This document shows positions 50,273 through 58,462 of a DNA stretch of 64,000 bases, in pieces (position 1 is the stretch's first letter; the number at the start of each line of letters is the position of its first letter). This stretch comes from Paracoccus sp. MA (lineage in GTDB: Bacteria; Pseudomonadota; Alphaproteobacteria; Rhodobacterales; Rhodobacteraceae): positions 829,001 through 893,000 of the forward strand of contig NZ_CP087597.1 of the NCBI RefSeq assembly GCF_020990385.1. Direction: 5' to 3'. Position numbers and translations under genes: made by a program. The notes beneath the pieces were generated by a model, which did no database searches, had not been told where the DNA came from, and saw only the letters and a list, made by a program, of their open reading frames with translations.

Positions 50273-50335
50273 TCCCGCTTGCACGCGCCGCCTTGCGACC
50301 TCAAACTCGTCCCGAACCTGCCCAGCCGAGCCGCC

Positions 50336-51388
50336 ATGCATTCCCTCAGACCGATCCATAACCGCCTGCGTCGTCTTTTCGGTCTGGGCCAGGCGGATTT
50401 CTTCGACACCGCCGTCGAACGCTGGGAGATCTGCCCCGCCGAGGTGGTCGAGATCACGCCGGGCATCTGGCTGCCCGACCAGATCGACCATATCGCGCGC
50501 ACCGAATTCGGCGCCCTGCCCGACATTCTGGCGCAGATGCAGGGCGACCCCGCCGAGCGCACGCCGCCGACCATGGGCTACCGCTTTCGCGACGTCGATT
50601 TCGTCGACGGCGTGCTGCATGCCCTGGGGGGCGAGCGTCACCTGCGCCAGCGCAGGCATTCCGGCCTGACCTATGCCCGCCCGCGCGAAAGCCTGTCGGG
50701 CGCGCTTTACGAAAGCTGGATCGGCAACCGCTGGTTCGGCAACTGGCTCTTGAACGACTGCCTCGCCTATCGTCTGGCCGAGGCGGCCGGCGCGCCCGCA
50801 ACCTCTGCCCCTGCCCGCGGCGGCCATATCGCGCGTTACGAGGAATTGCTGGACATGACGCCCCGGCGCATCGGCGATGCGCATTTCGACGAATTGATCC
50901 TGTTCGACGACCTGCACAACAACAGCCACCGCCGCGCCCGCGCGCAAGAGAATCGCGCCCGCATCCTCAAGGACCGCGCGCTGAAGCCCCTGCCCGGCGT
51001 CTTCATCTTCCGCGGCGCCAGCGGCGATGCCCGCATCCTGGAGAACGAGGCCGAGATCGCCGAGCGGCTGGAGGCCGAATACGGTTTCCGCACGCTCTAT
51101 ATCGACCGCCACGACGCCGACCAGATGGCCGAGGCGGCGGGCGCCGCCCGGCTGGTGGTGGGCGTCGAGGGCAGCCAGCTCGCCCATGGCGTGGTCGCCA
51201 TGGCCCCGGGCGGCACGGTGCTGACGCTGCAGCCGGCGGACCGGGTGACGACCTCGCTGAAGCTGCTGACGGATTGCTGGCAGCAGCGCTACGCCATGGT
51301 GGTCGGCGAGGGAACGGCGGGCGGCTACCGGGTCGAATGGGACCAGATTCGGCGCACCCTGGACCTGATCGCCGCCGAAAACCCCTGA
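50336..51388 (+). CDS. Glycosyltransferase family 61 protein
   Basis: A 350-residue protein whose C-terminal half carries the GT61/DUF563 pattern: PLPGVFIFRGASGDARILENEAEIAERLEAEYGFRT, then a segment with GVEGSQLAHGVVAMAPGGTVLTLQP, the typical end of these enzymes. It probably transfers a sugar to a surface glycan; the donor and acceptor are unknown, but GDP-colitose made next door is an attractive donor. No membrane segment is seen. I chose ATG 50336; TTG 50279 is in frame. It is followed by a 99-base gap before the acetyltransferase/ligase module. Confidence 0.8.
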   Translation: MHSLRPIHNRLRRLFGLGQADFFDTAVERWEICPAEVVEITPGIWLPDQIDHIARTEFGALPDILAQMQGDPAERTPPTMGYRFRDVDFVDGVLHALGGERHLRQRRHSGLTYARPRESLSGALYESWIGNRWFGNWLLNDCLAYRLAEAAGAPATSAPARGGHIARYEELLDMTPRRIGDAHFDELILFDDLHNNSHRRARAQENRARILKDRALKPLPGVFIFRGASGDARILENEAEIAERLEAEYGFRTLYIDRHDADQMAEAAGAARLVVGVEGSQLAHGVVAMAPGGTVLTLQPADRVTTSLKLLTDCWQQRYAMVVGEGTAGGYRVEWDQIRRTLDLIAAENP

Positions 51389-51487
51389 AACCCGTCCTAA
51401 CAGTCAGGTTGAGTTTGCGGCGAGAGATCGGAATATGGGGCCGGGCGAGCTTATTTCCCGCCGAAGTCATTAAACAAGTGTATGGTG

Positions 51488-52024
51488 ATGTTTGAAACTC
51501 TCCGGGACGACTACAGACGACACGGCCGTTCGCTGACCGAACCCGCCTTCGTCTCGCTTGCCGTCTATCGCTACGGCCGTTGGGCCATCGGGCTGAAGAA
51601 TCCGCTGCTGCGCTGGCTGGCCAGCAAGCCCTACGCGCTGATGAAGGTGCTGATCCTGAACGTGACCAAGGTCTGGATCCCGCCGCAGGTGCGGCTGGGC
51701 AAGGATTTCCACATCATCCATGCCGAGGGCTCGCTGTCCATCCATCCCGACGTGGTCATCGGCGACCGCTGCGGGGTGATGCACAACGTCACCATCGGCA
51801 CCAATATGGGCCCGGGCGCGCCGGTGATCGGCGACGACGTGTTCATCGGCGTGAATTCCTGCGTGCTGGGCCCGATCACCATCGGGGACCGGGTGCGGAT
51901 CGGCGCCAATACCGCGGTGACGACCAATGTGCCGCCGGATTCGGTGGTGATCGGCTCTCCCGCCAAGATCTATCCCAGCCTGCCGATCTTTGCCGCCAGG
52001 AAGAAGGCCCCCGCCCATGAGTGA
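51488..52024 (+). CDS. Serine acetyltransferase-like hexapeptide-repeat acyltransferase
   Basis: A 178-residue left-handed beta-helix acyltransferase of the LbH_SAT type. The helical N-terminus (MFETLRDDYRRHGRSLTEPAF) precedes hexapeptide coils (SIHPDVVIGDRCGVMHNVTIGTN, PVIGDDVFIGVNSCVLGPI, VRIGANTAVTTNVPP). Conserved His in GVMHNV and HIIHAEG fit acetyl-CoA-dependent transfer. It lacks the longer N-terminal domain of CysE (~270 residues), so it is unlikely to be the cysteine-synthesis enzyme; an amine or sugar hydroxyl made by the neighbouring module is a better acceptor. The start at 51488 or 51482 is undecided; no strong ribosome-binding site. It overlaps the ligase gene by 8 bases. Confidence 0.8.
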   Translation: MFETLRDDYRRHGRSLTEPAFVSLAVYRYGRWAIGLKNPLLRWLASKPYALMKVLILNVTKVWIPPQVRLGKDFHIIHAEGSLSIHPDVVIGDRCGVMHNVTIGTNMGPGAPVIGDDVFIGVNSCVLGPITIGDRVRIGANTAVTTNVPPDSVVIGSPAKIYPSLPIFAARKKAPAHE

Positions 52025-53588
52025 CGATTTCGACCGCAGCATGTGGCGCCTGCTGGCCGACAACCTGCCCGCCCGCCCGGGCAAGACCGCCGCCGTGGAT
52101 CAGGGCCGCGCGGTCACCTATGCCGAACTGGCGGCCGAGGCCGGGCGCGTCGCCGACTGGCTGGTCCGGCGCGGCATCCGGCCCGGCGACCGGGTGATCG
52201 TGCATCTGCGCAAGGGCATCGACGAGGTCGCGGCCATGTTCGGCGCCTGGAAGATGGGCGCCGTGGTCGTCAACGTGAACATCCGCTGGACACCCGCGCA
52301 GCTGGCCTATGTCGCCCGCGACAGCCGGGCGCGCGCGGTGATCCTGCCCCGCAACGCGCTGGAGGCGCTCGTGGGCGAACATGCCTTGCCAAAGGGCACA
52401 GCCTATCTTGTTCAGGGCAAGGCCGAGGGCCTTGTCCAGGGCGCGGACCCCTGGGGGGCGCTTGCCGCCGACCAGGCTTCCGCGCCCGACGAACCCGACC
52501 CGCGCGGATTGGCGATGATCATCTACACCTCGGGCTCGACCGGCGCGCCCAAGGGGGTGATGCTCAGCCACCGCAACATCCGCGTGGGCGCCATCTCGGT
52601 CGCGGACTATCTGGGGCTGGACGAAAGCGACCGGCTGCTTTCGGTGCTGCCCTACAGTTTCGACGCCGGGCTGAACCAGCTGACCACCATGCTGCTGACG
52701 GGCGGGACGGTGGTGCACCAGCCGCTGACCATGCCGGCCGAGATCATCCGCATGGCCCAGGCCGAATCGGTGACGGGAATCGCCGGCGTGCCGCCCCTGT
52801 GGAACCAGATCGTGCGGCTGCTGGTGGACCGCCCGACCGACCTGCCGGCGCTGCGGCGCATCACCAATACCGGCGGCAAGATCCCCCCGAACATCCTGGA
52901 GCTGCTGCCGCAGGTATTCCCGGGCGTCGACATCTACCTGATGTATGGGCTGACCGAGGCCTTCCGCTCGACCTATCTGCCGCCCGAGAAATTCGCGGCC
53001 AAGATGGGCTCGATCGGCCGGCAGATCCCGAACGCGCAGGTCTTCGCCGTCAAGCATGGCGAGGGCCCGGCCGGTCCCGGCGAACAGGGCGAGCTGGTCC
53101 ATGCCGGCCCGCTGGTCAGCATGGGCTATTGGGAAAAGCCCGAGGTGACGGCACAGAAGATCCGCCCCTGCCCCGAACTGGCGCATCTGCTGGGCGACGA
53201 GCCGGTGGTCTGGTCGGGCGATCTGGTGCGCGTCGACGAGGACGGCGACCTGTGGTTCGTCAGCCGCATGGACGAGATGATCAAGACGCTCGGCTTTCGC
53301 CTGTCGCCGACCGAGGTCGAGGATGCGATCTCGCAAAGCGGGCTGGTGACCGACGTGGTGGCCTTCGGGGTCGAGGATGCCGATCTGGGCCAGGCGGTTC
53401 ACGCGGTCGTGACCTATCTGCCGCAGGCCGACGAAACCGCGCTGGCCGCGCATTGCGCCCGGGCGATGCCGCATTACATGCGTCCGCAGCGATACCATCC
53501 CTGGCAGGGCGCCATGCCGCGCACCGCCAGCGGCAAGCTGGACCGCCCCGCCATCATTTCCGCCGCCAAGGCCGCATTGCAGAACTGA
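52017..53588 (+). CDS. AMP-forming acyl/aminoacyl ligase, exosortase-A-associated type
   Basis: A 523-residue adenylate-forming enzyme. P-loop-like core YTSGSTGAPKGVMLSH (170-185), the aromatic/Gly motif YLMYGLTEAFRSTYL, the hinge SGDLVRVDEDGDLWFVSRMDEMIKTLGFRLS, and the C-terminal catalytic Lys in PRTASGKLDR. The sequence resembles the acyl-CoA ligase family that occurs with exosortase A loci. With a free-standing ACP encoded 19 bases downstream, loading onto that ACP is more likely than onto CoA. The substrate (amino acid, hydroxy acid or fatty acid) cannot be read from the sequence. It overlaps the acetyltransferase gene by 8 bases. Confidence 0.85.
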   Translation: MSDDFDRSMWRLLADNLPARPGKTAAVDQGRAVTYAELAAEAGRVADWLVRRGIRPGDRVIVHLRKGIDEVAAMFGAWKMGAVVVNVNIRWTPAQLAYVARDSRARAVILPRNALEALVGEHALPKGTAYLVQGKAEGLVQGADPWGALAADQASAPDEPDPRGLAMIIYTSGSTGAPKGVMLSHRNIRVGAISVADYLGLDESDRLLSVLPYSFDAGLNQLTTMLLTGGTVVHQPLTMPAEIIRMAQAESVTGIAGVPPLWNQIVRLLVDRPTDLPALRRITNTGGKIPPNILELLPQVFPGVDIYLMYGLTEAFRSTYLPPEKFAAKMGSIGRQIPNAQVFAVKHGEGPAGPGEQGELVHAGPLVSMGYWEKPEVTAQKIRPCPELAHLLGDEPVVWSGDLVRVDEDGDLWFVSRMDEMIKTLGFRLSPTEVEDAISQSGLVTDVVAFGVEDADLGQAVHAVVTYLPQADETALAAHCARAMPHYMRPQRYHPWQGAMPRTASGKLDRPAIISAAKAALQN

Positions 53589-53607
53589 CCAGAAAGGCAT
53601 TGAATCC

Positions 53608-53844
53608 ATGAGCCTGAGCAAGGACGAGCTGATCCGCTACATCCGCAGCGAGCTGAACATCGACACGCCGCTGGAGGGCGATACCGAACTCTTCTCGACC
53701 GGGATGCTGGATTCGGTGGCGATGGTCGGGCTGATTTCCTTCGTCGAGCAGCATGCCGGCGTGCGGGTGCAGCCGGGCGACGTGACGCTGGACAATTTCG
53801 ACACGGTCGACGCCATCCTCGCCTATGTGCAATCCCTTGACTGA
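53608..53844 (+). CDS. Stand-alone acyl carrier protein
   Basis: A 78-residue carrier protein. The phosphopantetheine Ser is residue 36 in TGMLDSVAMVGL (DSV in place of the usual DSL). Four-helix ACP pattern: MSLSKDELIRYIRSELN, the acidic loop LEGDTELFS, helix II SVAMVGLISFVEQH, and VDAILAYVQSL at the end. Such DS(V/M) carriers are common in discrete amino acid-loading systems, like DltC, rather than in fatty acid synthesis. It is placed between a ligase and a decarboxylase, and the latter begins inside its last codons, so all three should be made together. Confidence 0.88.
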   Translation: MSLSKDELIRYIRSELNIDTPLEGDTELFSTGMLDSVAMVGLISFVEQHAGVRVQPGDVTLDNFDTVDAILAYVQSLD

Positions 53845-55096
53845 TGCGGCGACTGATCCGGCGACCGATCCGGCCGCGCTGGACCGGCAGCTGGCCGAGG
53901 CCGCCGCGCGTTTCGGCACCCCCGCCTATGTCTATGCCACCGACGAGATCGAGGCCCGGCTCGCGCATCTGCGCGCGCATCTGGGGCGCTGGTTCGCCGT
54001 CAGCTTCGCGGTCAAGAGCAACCCGAACCCGGCCCTGCTGGACTGGATGCGGGGCCGGCTGGACTATCTCGACATCTCCTCGGGCGGCGAATTCGCGCTG
54101 AGCCGGGAGGCGGGCTGGGATGCGGCGAAGGTCAGCTTCACCGGCCCGGCCAAGCGCGATGCCGAGCTGCGCCCCGCCATCGGGGCGGGCCTGGGCGAGC
54201 TGGTGCTGGAAAGCCTGCGCGAGGCGCGGCTGGCCGATGCCATCGCCGCCGAGCTGGGCCGCGTCCAGCCGGTGCTGATCCGCATCGCGCCGGCGCGGGT
54301 GCCCAAGGGCTTCGGCGACCAGATGGCCGGCCGGCCCAGCCCCTTCGGCATCGATGTCGAGGACGCGGCCGAGATCCTGCCGCAGATCGCCGCCCTGCCG
54401 AACCTGCGCATCATCGGGCTGCACATCTATTCCGGCACGCAATGCCTCAAGCCCGAGGCGATCTGCGAGAACTGGCGCATCTTCATGCAGGTGTTTTCCG
54501 ACACCTGCGCGGCGCTGGACCTGAACCCCGAGAAGCTGATCTTCGGCGCCGGGCTGGGCATCCCCTACCACCCCGGCGACAGCGCGCTGGACCTCGCCGC
54601 CATCGCGGCCGAGATCGGCCCCGAACTCGACGCCTTCGCCGCGCAATTTCCCGCGACCCGGCTGGTGCTGGAACTGGGCCGCTACCTGGTCGGGCCGGCG
54701 GGCCGGTTCCTGACCCGCGTCGTCTCGGTCAAGCAATCGCGCGGCACGCGAATCGCCATCTGCGACGGCGGGCTGAACGGCAACCTCGCGGCCTCGGGCA
54801 ATTTCGGCATGGTGCTGCGGCGCAATTACGTCATGCACCGGGTGGGCGGCGACGAGAACGGCGCGCGGCCCGAGGAGAAGCAGGATATTTCCGGCCCGCT
54901 CTGCACCTCGATCGACAAGCTGGGCGGCAGCGTGGCGCTGCCGCGGCTGGAGGAAGGCGACCTGATCGCCATCCATGCCTGCGGCGCCTATGGGCCGACC
55001 GCCAGCCCGCTGCATTTCATCAGCCATCCCACGCCCGTCGAGGTGCTGGTCACCGGCGGTCAGATGCGCGACGTGACGCGAATCCGGGACCGCTAG
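53825..55096 (+). CDS. PLP-dependent decarboxylase, fold type III, exosortase-A-associated type
   Basis: A 423-residue decarboxylase of the diaminopimelate/ornithine decarboxylase fold. PLP Lys64 is in FAVKSNPNPALL; the phosphate-binding Gly-rich loop is in the GAGLGIPYHPGD region; the catalytic Cys is in GPLCTSIDKLGG; and the C-terminal active-site Tyr is in HACGAYGPTASP. It resembles the decarboxylase family seen beside exosortase A ligases. It is not a replacement for LysA on present evidence; the substrate may be an amino acid either free or bound to the adjacent ACP. The start at 53825 lies 20 bases inside the ACP gene. The N-terminus has a short ATDPATDP repeat. Confidence 0.86.
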   Translation: MCNPLTDAATDPATDPAALDRQLAEAAARFGTPAYVYATDEIEARLAHLRAHLGRWFAVSFAVKSNPNPALLDWMRGRLDYLDISSGGEFALSREAGWDAAKVSFTGPAKRDAELRPAIGAGLGELVLESLREARLADAIAAELGRVQPVLIRIAPARVPKGFGDQMAGRPSPFGIDVEDAAEILPQIAALPNLRIIGLHIYSGTQCLKPEAICENWRIFMQVFSDTCAALDLNPEKLIFGAGLGIPYHPGDSALDLAAIAAEIGPELDAFAAQFPATRLVLELGRYLVGPAGRFLTRVVSVKQSRGTRIAICDGGLNGNLAASGNFGMVLRRNYVMHRVGGDENGARPEEKQDISGPLCTSIDKLGGSVALPRLEEGDLIAIHACGAYGPTASPLHFISHPTPVEVLVTGGQMRDVTRIRDR

Positions 55097-55241
55097 GCCC
55101 CGGCGCGGCGCCTTGCGCGGCAGCGCGATAAAATATTCCTGATCTTGGATTTTTGCGTCGTTTTTCTCGACCCGGTCGGTTGTGTTTTCCGGGCCTGCGC
55201 GTCTATTATCTGCGCGCACCCCGAACCGGAAAAGGAACACG

Positions 55242-58130
55242 ATGGTCGAACAGAACCTGTTGCTCTTGCTTGTTCTGACGCCATTCGTGTCGGCCGCCCT
55301 GGCGGCCACGCTTCCCATAGGGGCACGCAACGCCGAAGCCTGGCTGGCCGGGCTGACGATGATCGTCGTCCTGGTGATCCTGGGCGTGCTCTATCCCGCC
55401 GTGACCGAGGGGCAGCACATCACCGGCACCTTCCACTGGGTCAGCTCGATCGGGCTGGACCTGACCTTCCGGATCGACGGCTTTTCCTGGCTGTTCATGG
55501 TGCTGGTGGCGGGGATCGGCTTTCTCGTCATCCTCTATGCGCGCTATTACATGTCTCCCGACGACCCGGTGCCGCGGCTTTATTCCTGCCTGCTGGCCTT
55601 TTCCGGCGCCATGTCGGGGCTTCTGCTGTCGGGCAACATCATCATGCTGGTGGTGTTCTGGGAACTGACCAGCATCGTGTCCTTCCTGCTGATCGGCTAC
55701 TGGTTCCAGCGGCAGGACGCCCGCGACGGGGCGCGGATGTCGCTGATCGTGACCGCCTCGGGCGGGCTGTGCCTGATGGTGGCGATGATCATCCTGGGCC
55801 AGATCGCCGGCAGCTACGACCTGGACGCGGTGCTGGCCGCGGGGCCGCAGATCACCAGCCACCGGCTTTATCCCGCGGTGCTGATCCTGTTCGTGCTGGG
55901 CGCCTTCACCAAATCGGCGCAGTTCCCGTTCCACTTCTGGCTGCCCAACGCCATGGCGGCGCCCACTCCGGTCTCGGCCTATCTGCATTCGGCGACCATG
56001 GTGAAGGCCGGGGTCTTCGTGCTGCTGCGCTTCCATCCGGCTCTGGGGGGCACGGATGCCTGGTTCCAGATCGTCACCGGCATCGGCATGACCACGCTGC
56101 TGCTGGGCGCGGTGGTGGCGCTGTTCCGCCACGACCTCAAGGGACTGCTGGCCTATTCGACCATCAGCCACCTGGGCCTGATCACCGCGCTGGCCGGGAT
56201 CGGCAGCCCCTTCGCGCTGATCGCGGCGGTGTTCCACATCGTCAACCATGCGGTCTTCAAGGCCTCGCTGTTCATGGCCGCCGGCATCATCGACCACGAG
56301 ACCGGCACCCGCGACATGCGCCGCCTGTCGGGCCTGGCCCGGGTGATGCCGGTCACGGCGACGCTGGCGATCATCGCCTCGGGCGCCATGGCCGGGGTGC
56401 CGCTGCTCAACGGCTTCCTGTCGAAGGAGATGTTCTTCGAGGCGACCTATGTCTGGAACAACGGCGGCTCGCTCGACAATTTCGCGCCCTATGTCGCGGT
56501 GCTGGCCGGGGCGTTCAGCGCCGCCTATTCGCTGCGCTTCATCGTCACCGTGTTCTTCGGCCCCACCGCCACCGACCTGCCGCGGGAACCGCACGAGCCG
56601 CCGCTGCTGATGCGCCTTCCGGTGGCGATCCTGGTGGCGATCTGCCTTGCGGTCGGCATGTTCCCGCAGCAGGTGCTGGGCATCTGGCTGCAGACCGCCA
56701 GCATGGCCGTGGTCGGCCCGGAACTGCCGCATTTCAGCCTGAAGGTCTGGCACGGCGTCACCCCGCCCCTGATCATGAGCCTGATCGCCATGTCGCTGGG
56801 CGCGCTGCTCTATCTGCTGCCGCGCCGGCTGATCGATTCGGGCGAGGACGGCACGCGGCTGATGCGGCGGCTGGACTTCGCGCGCGGCTTCGACTGGCTG
56901 CTGCAGGCCTTCACCATCCGCCTGCCGCGATTCGCGTTGCGGGTGCTCTCCACCAACACGCTGCAGACGCAGCTGCGGGTCATGGTGCTGCTGTCGTTGG
57001 CCGGGTCCTGGTTCGTGCTGCGCCTGCTGGACTGGAACGTGCCGATGCCCGAGATCGGCGCCAGCGAGCTGGTCTTTGCCCTGTTGTGGCTGGTCGGCGG
57101 CACCTGCGCCGTCGGCGCCGCCTGGCAGGCCAAGTATCACCGTTTCGCGGCCCTGGTGCTGATGGGCGGCGCCGGGCTGGTGACCTGCGCCACCTTCGTC
57201 TGGCTCTCGGCCCCCGACCTGGCCGTGACCCAGCTGCTGGTCGAGATCGCCACCACCACGCTCTTGCTGCTGGGCCTGCGCTGGCTGCCCAAGCGCGACG
57301 AGGAGATCCCCGGCGACAACACGCTGGTCGCCCGGGCACGCCGCAGCCGCGACCTGCTGATCGCGCTGGCCTGCGGCACCGGCATGACGGCGCTGGCGCT
57401 GGCGGTGCTGCTGACCCCGCCCGGCGCCTCGGTCGGCGACTGGTTCCTGCGCAACGCCTATGTCGAGGGCGGCGGCACCAATGTCGTCAACGTCATCCTG
57501 GTCGATTTCCGCGCCTTCGACACCTTCGGCGAGATCACCGTGCTCGCCATCGTCGGGCTGACGGTCTATGCGCTCTTGCGCCGCTTCCGCCCGGCGCCGG
57601 AAAGCGTCGAGCGCCCGCGCCCGCAGCTCGACGCCGAGGAACAGGCGCTAGAAGCCTATCTTTTCGTGCCCTCGGTGCTGATGCAATGGATGTTCGCGCC
57701 GATCATCGCGCTGTCGGCCTATCTGTTCTTCCGCGGCCATGACCTGCCGGGCGGGGGCTTCGCCGCCGGCGTCACCTTGGCGGTGGGCCTGCTGCTGCAA
57801 TATGTCGCCGCCAATGTGCGCTGGGTCGAGGCGCGGATCACCGTGCTGCCGGTGCGCTGGATGGCCTCGGGGCTGACCATCTCGGCGGCGGTGGGGGCCG
57901 GGTCCTGGATCTTCGGCTATCCCTTCCTCAGCGCGCATGCGCAGTATCTGGACATCCCGGTGATCGGCAAGGTGCCGTTCTCGACCGCGATGCTGTTCGA
58001 TTTCGGGGTGTTCTCGCTGGTGCTGGGCGCCATCGTGCTGATGCTGATCGCCATCGCCCACCAGTCGCTGCGCGTCGCCCCCCGCGCCCGGACGGCCGAA
58101 GCCAGCGAGGAGACGAGCGAATGGAACTGA
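55242..58130 (+). CDS. mrpA: Mrp Na+(K+)/H+ antiporter subunit A fused to subunit B
   Basis: A 962-residue polytopic membrane protein related to complex I NuoL. The proton-channel core is seen in MLVVFWELTSIVSFLLIGYW, FTKSAQFPFHFWLPNAMAAPTPVSAYLHSATMVKAGVFVLLR and DLKGLLAYSTISHLGLI. After the MrpA-specific C-terminal helices comes a complete MrpB-like domain (~830-945: LFVPSVLMQWMFAPIIALSAYLFFRGHDLPGGGFAAG). No separate mrpB exists in the operon, which confirms the fusion, as in S. meliloti PhaAB. The complex exchanges Na+ or K+ for protons. ATG 55242 has an aaaggaa site. It overlaps mrpC by 10 bases. Confidence 0.95.
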   Translation: MVEQNLLLLLVLTPFVSAALAATLPIGARNAEAWLAGLTMIVVLVILGVLYPAVTEGQHITGTFHWVSSIGLDLTFRIDGFSWLFMVLVAGIGFLVILYARYYMSPDDPVPRLYSCLLAFSGAMSGLLLSGNIIMLVVFWELTSIVSFLLIGYWFQRQDARDGARMSLIVTASGGLCLMVAMIILGQIAGSYDLDAVLAAGPQITSHRLYPAVLILFVLGAFTKSAQFPFHFWLPNAMAAPTPVSAYLHSATMVKAGVFVLLRFHPALGGTDAWFQIVTGIGMTTLLLGAVVALFRHDLKGLLAYSTISHLGLITALAGIGSPFALIAAVFHIVNHAVFKASLFMAAGIIDHETGTRDMRRLSGLARVMPVTATLAIIASGAMAGVPLLNGFLSKEMFFEATYVWNNGGSLDNFAPYVAVLAGAFSAAYSLRFIVTVFFGPTATDLPREPHEPPLLMRLPVAILVAICLAVGMFPQQVLGIWLQTASMAVVGPELPHFSLKVWHGVTPPLIMSLIAMSLGALLYLLPRRLIDSGEDGTRLMRRLDFARGFDWLLQAFTIRLPRFALRVLSTNTLQTQLRVMVLLSLAGSWFVLRLLDWNVPMPEIGASELVFALLWLVGGTCAVGAAWQAKYHRFAALVLMGGAGLVTCATFVWLSAPDLAVTQLLVEIATTTLLLLGLRWLPKRDEEIPGDNTLVARARRSRDLLIALACGTGMTALALAVLLTPPGASVGDWFLRNAYVEGGGTNVVNVILVDFRAFDTFGEITVLAIVGLTVYALLRRFRPAPESVERPRPQLDAEEQALEAYLFVPSVLMQWMFAPIIALSAYLFFRGHDLPGGGFAAGVTLAVGLLLQYVAANVRWVEARITVLPVRWMASGLTISAAVGAGSWIFGYPFLSAHAQYLDIPVIGKVPFSTAMLFDFGVFSLVLGAIVLMLIAIAHQSLRVAPRARTAEASEETSEWN

Positions 58131-58462
58131 TCCTGGCCCTTGCCATCGGCGTGCTGGTCGGCTCCGGCGTCTGGCTGCTGCTGCGCCCGCGCTCCTATCA
58201 GGTCATCGTCGGGCTGTGCCTGCTGGCCTATGGCGTGAACCTGTTCATCTTCGCCATGGGCCGGCTCTATGTCGGCGCCGCGCCGATCATGCCCAAGGGC
58301 GGCTTCGTCGATCCGACCGCCTATGCCGACCCGTTGCCGCAGGCGCTGGTGCTGACCGCCATCGTCATCAGCTTCGCCACCACCGCGCTGTTTCTCGTCC
58401 TGATGATCGCCTCGCGCGGGGTAAGCGGCACCGACCATGTCGACGGCAGGGAGCGCGAATGA
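58121..58462 (+). CDS. mrpC: Mrp antiporter subunit C
   Basis: A 113-residue NuoK-like subunit with three membrane helices: LILALAIGVLVGSGVWLLL, YQVIVGLCLLAYGVNLFIFAMG and ALVLTAIVISFATTALFLVLMI. The conserved PLPQALVLTAIVI region is intact. It interacts with the A and D subunits in the antiporter. The start overlaps mrpA by 10 bases, and the stop overlaps the mrpD ATG by 4 bases. Confidence 0.94.
   Translation: MELILALAIGVLVGSGVWLLLRPRSYQVIVGLCLLAYGVNLFIFAMGRLYVGAAPIMPKGGFVDPTAYADPLPQALVLTAIVISFATTALFLVLMIASRGVSGTDHVDGRERE

Noticed and set aside
51488-52024. CysE, the serine acetyltransferase of cysteine synthesis
   Set aside because: It is much shorter than CysE, has no cysteine-synthesis neighbours and is fused by overlap to a ligase/ACP module.
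53825-55096. Diaminopimelate decarboxylase (lysA)
   Set aside because: The fold is shared, but the overlap with an ACP gene and the exosortase-type ligase point to another substrate. It is left as a general decarboxylase.
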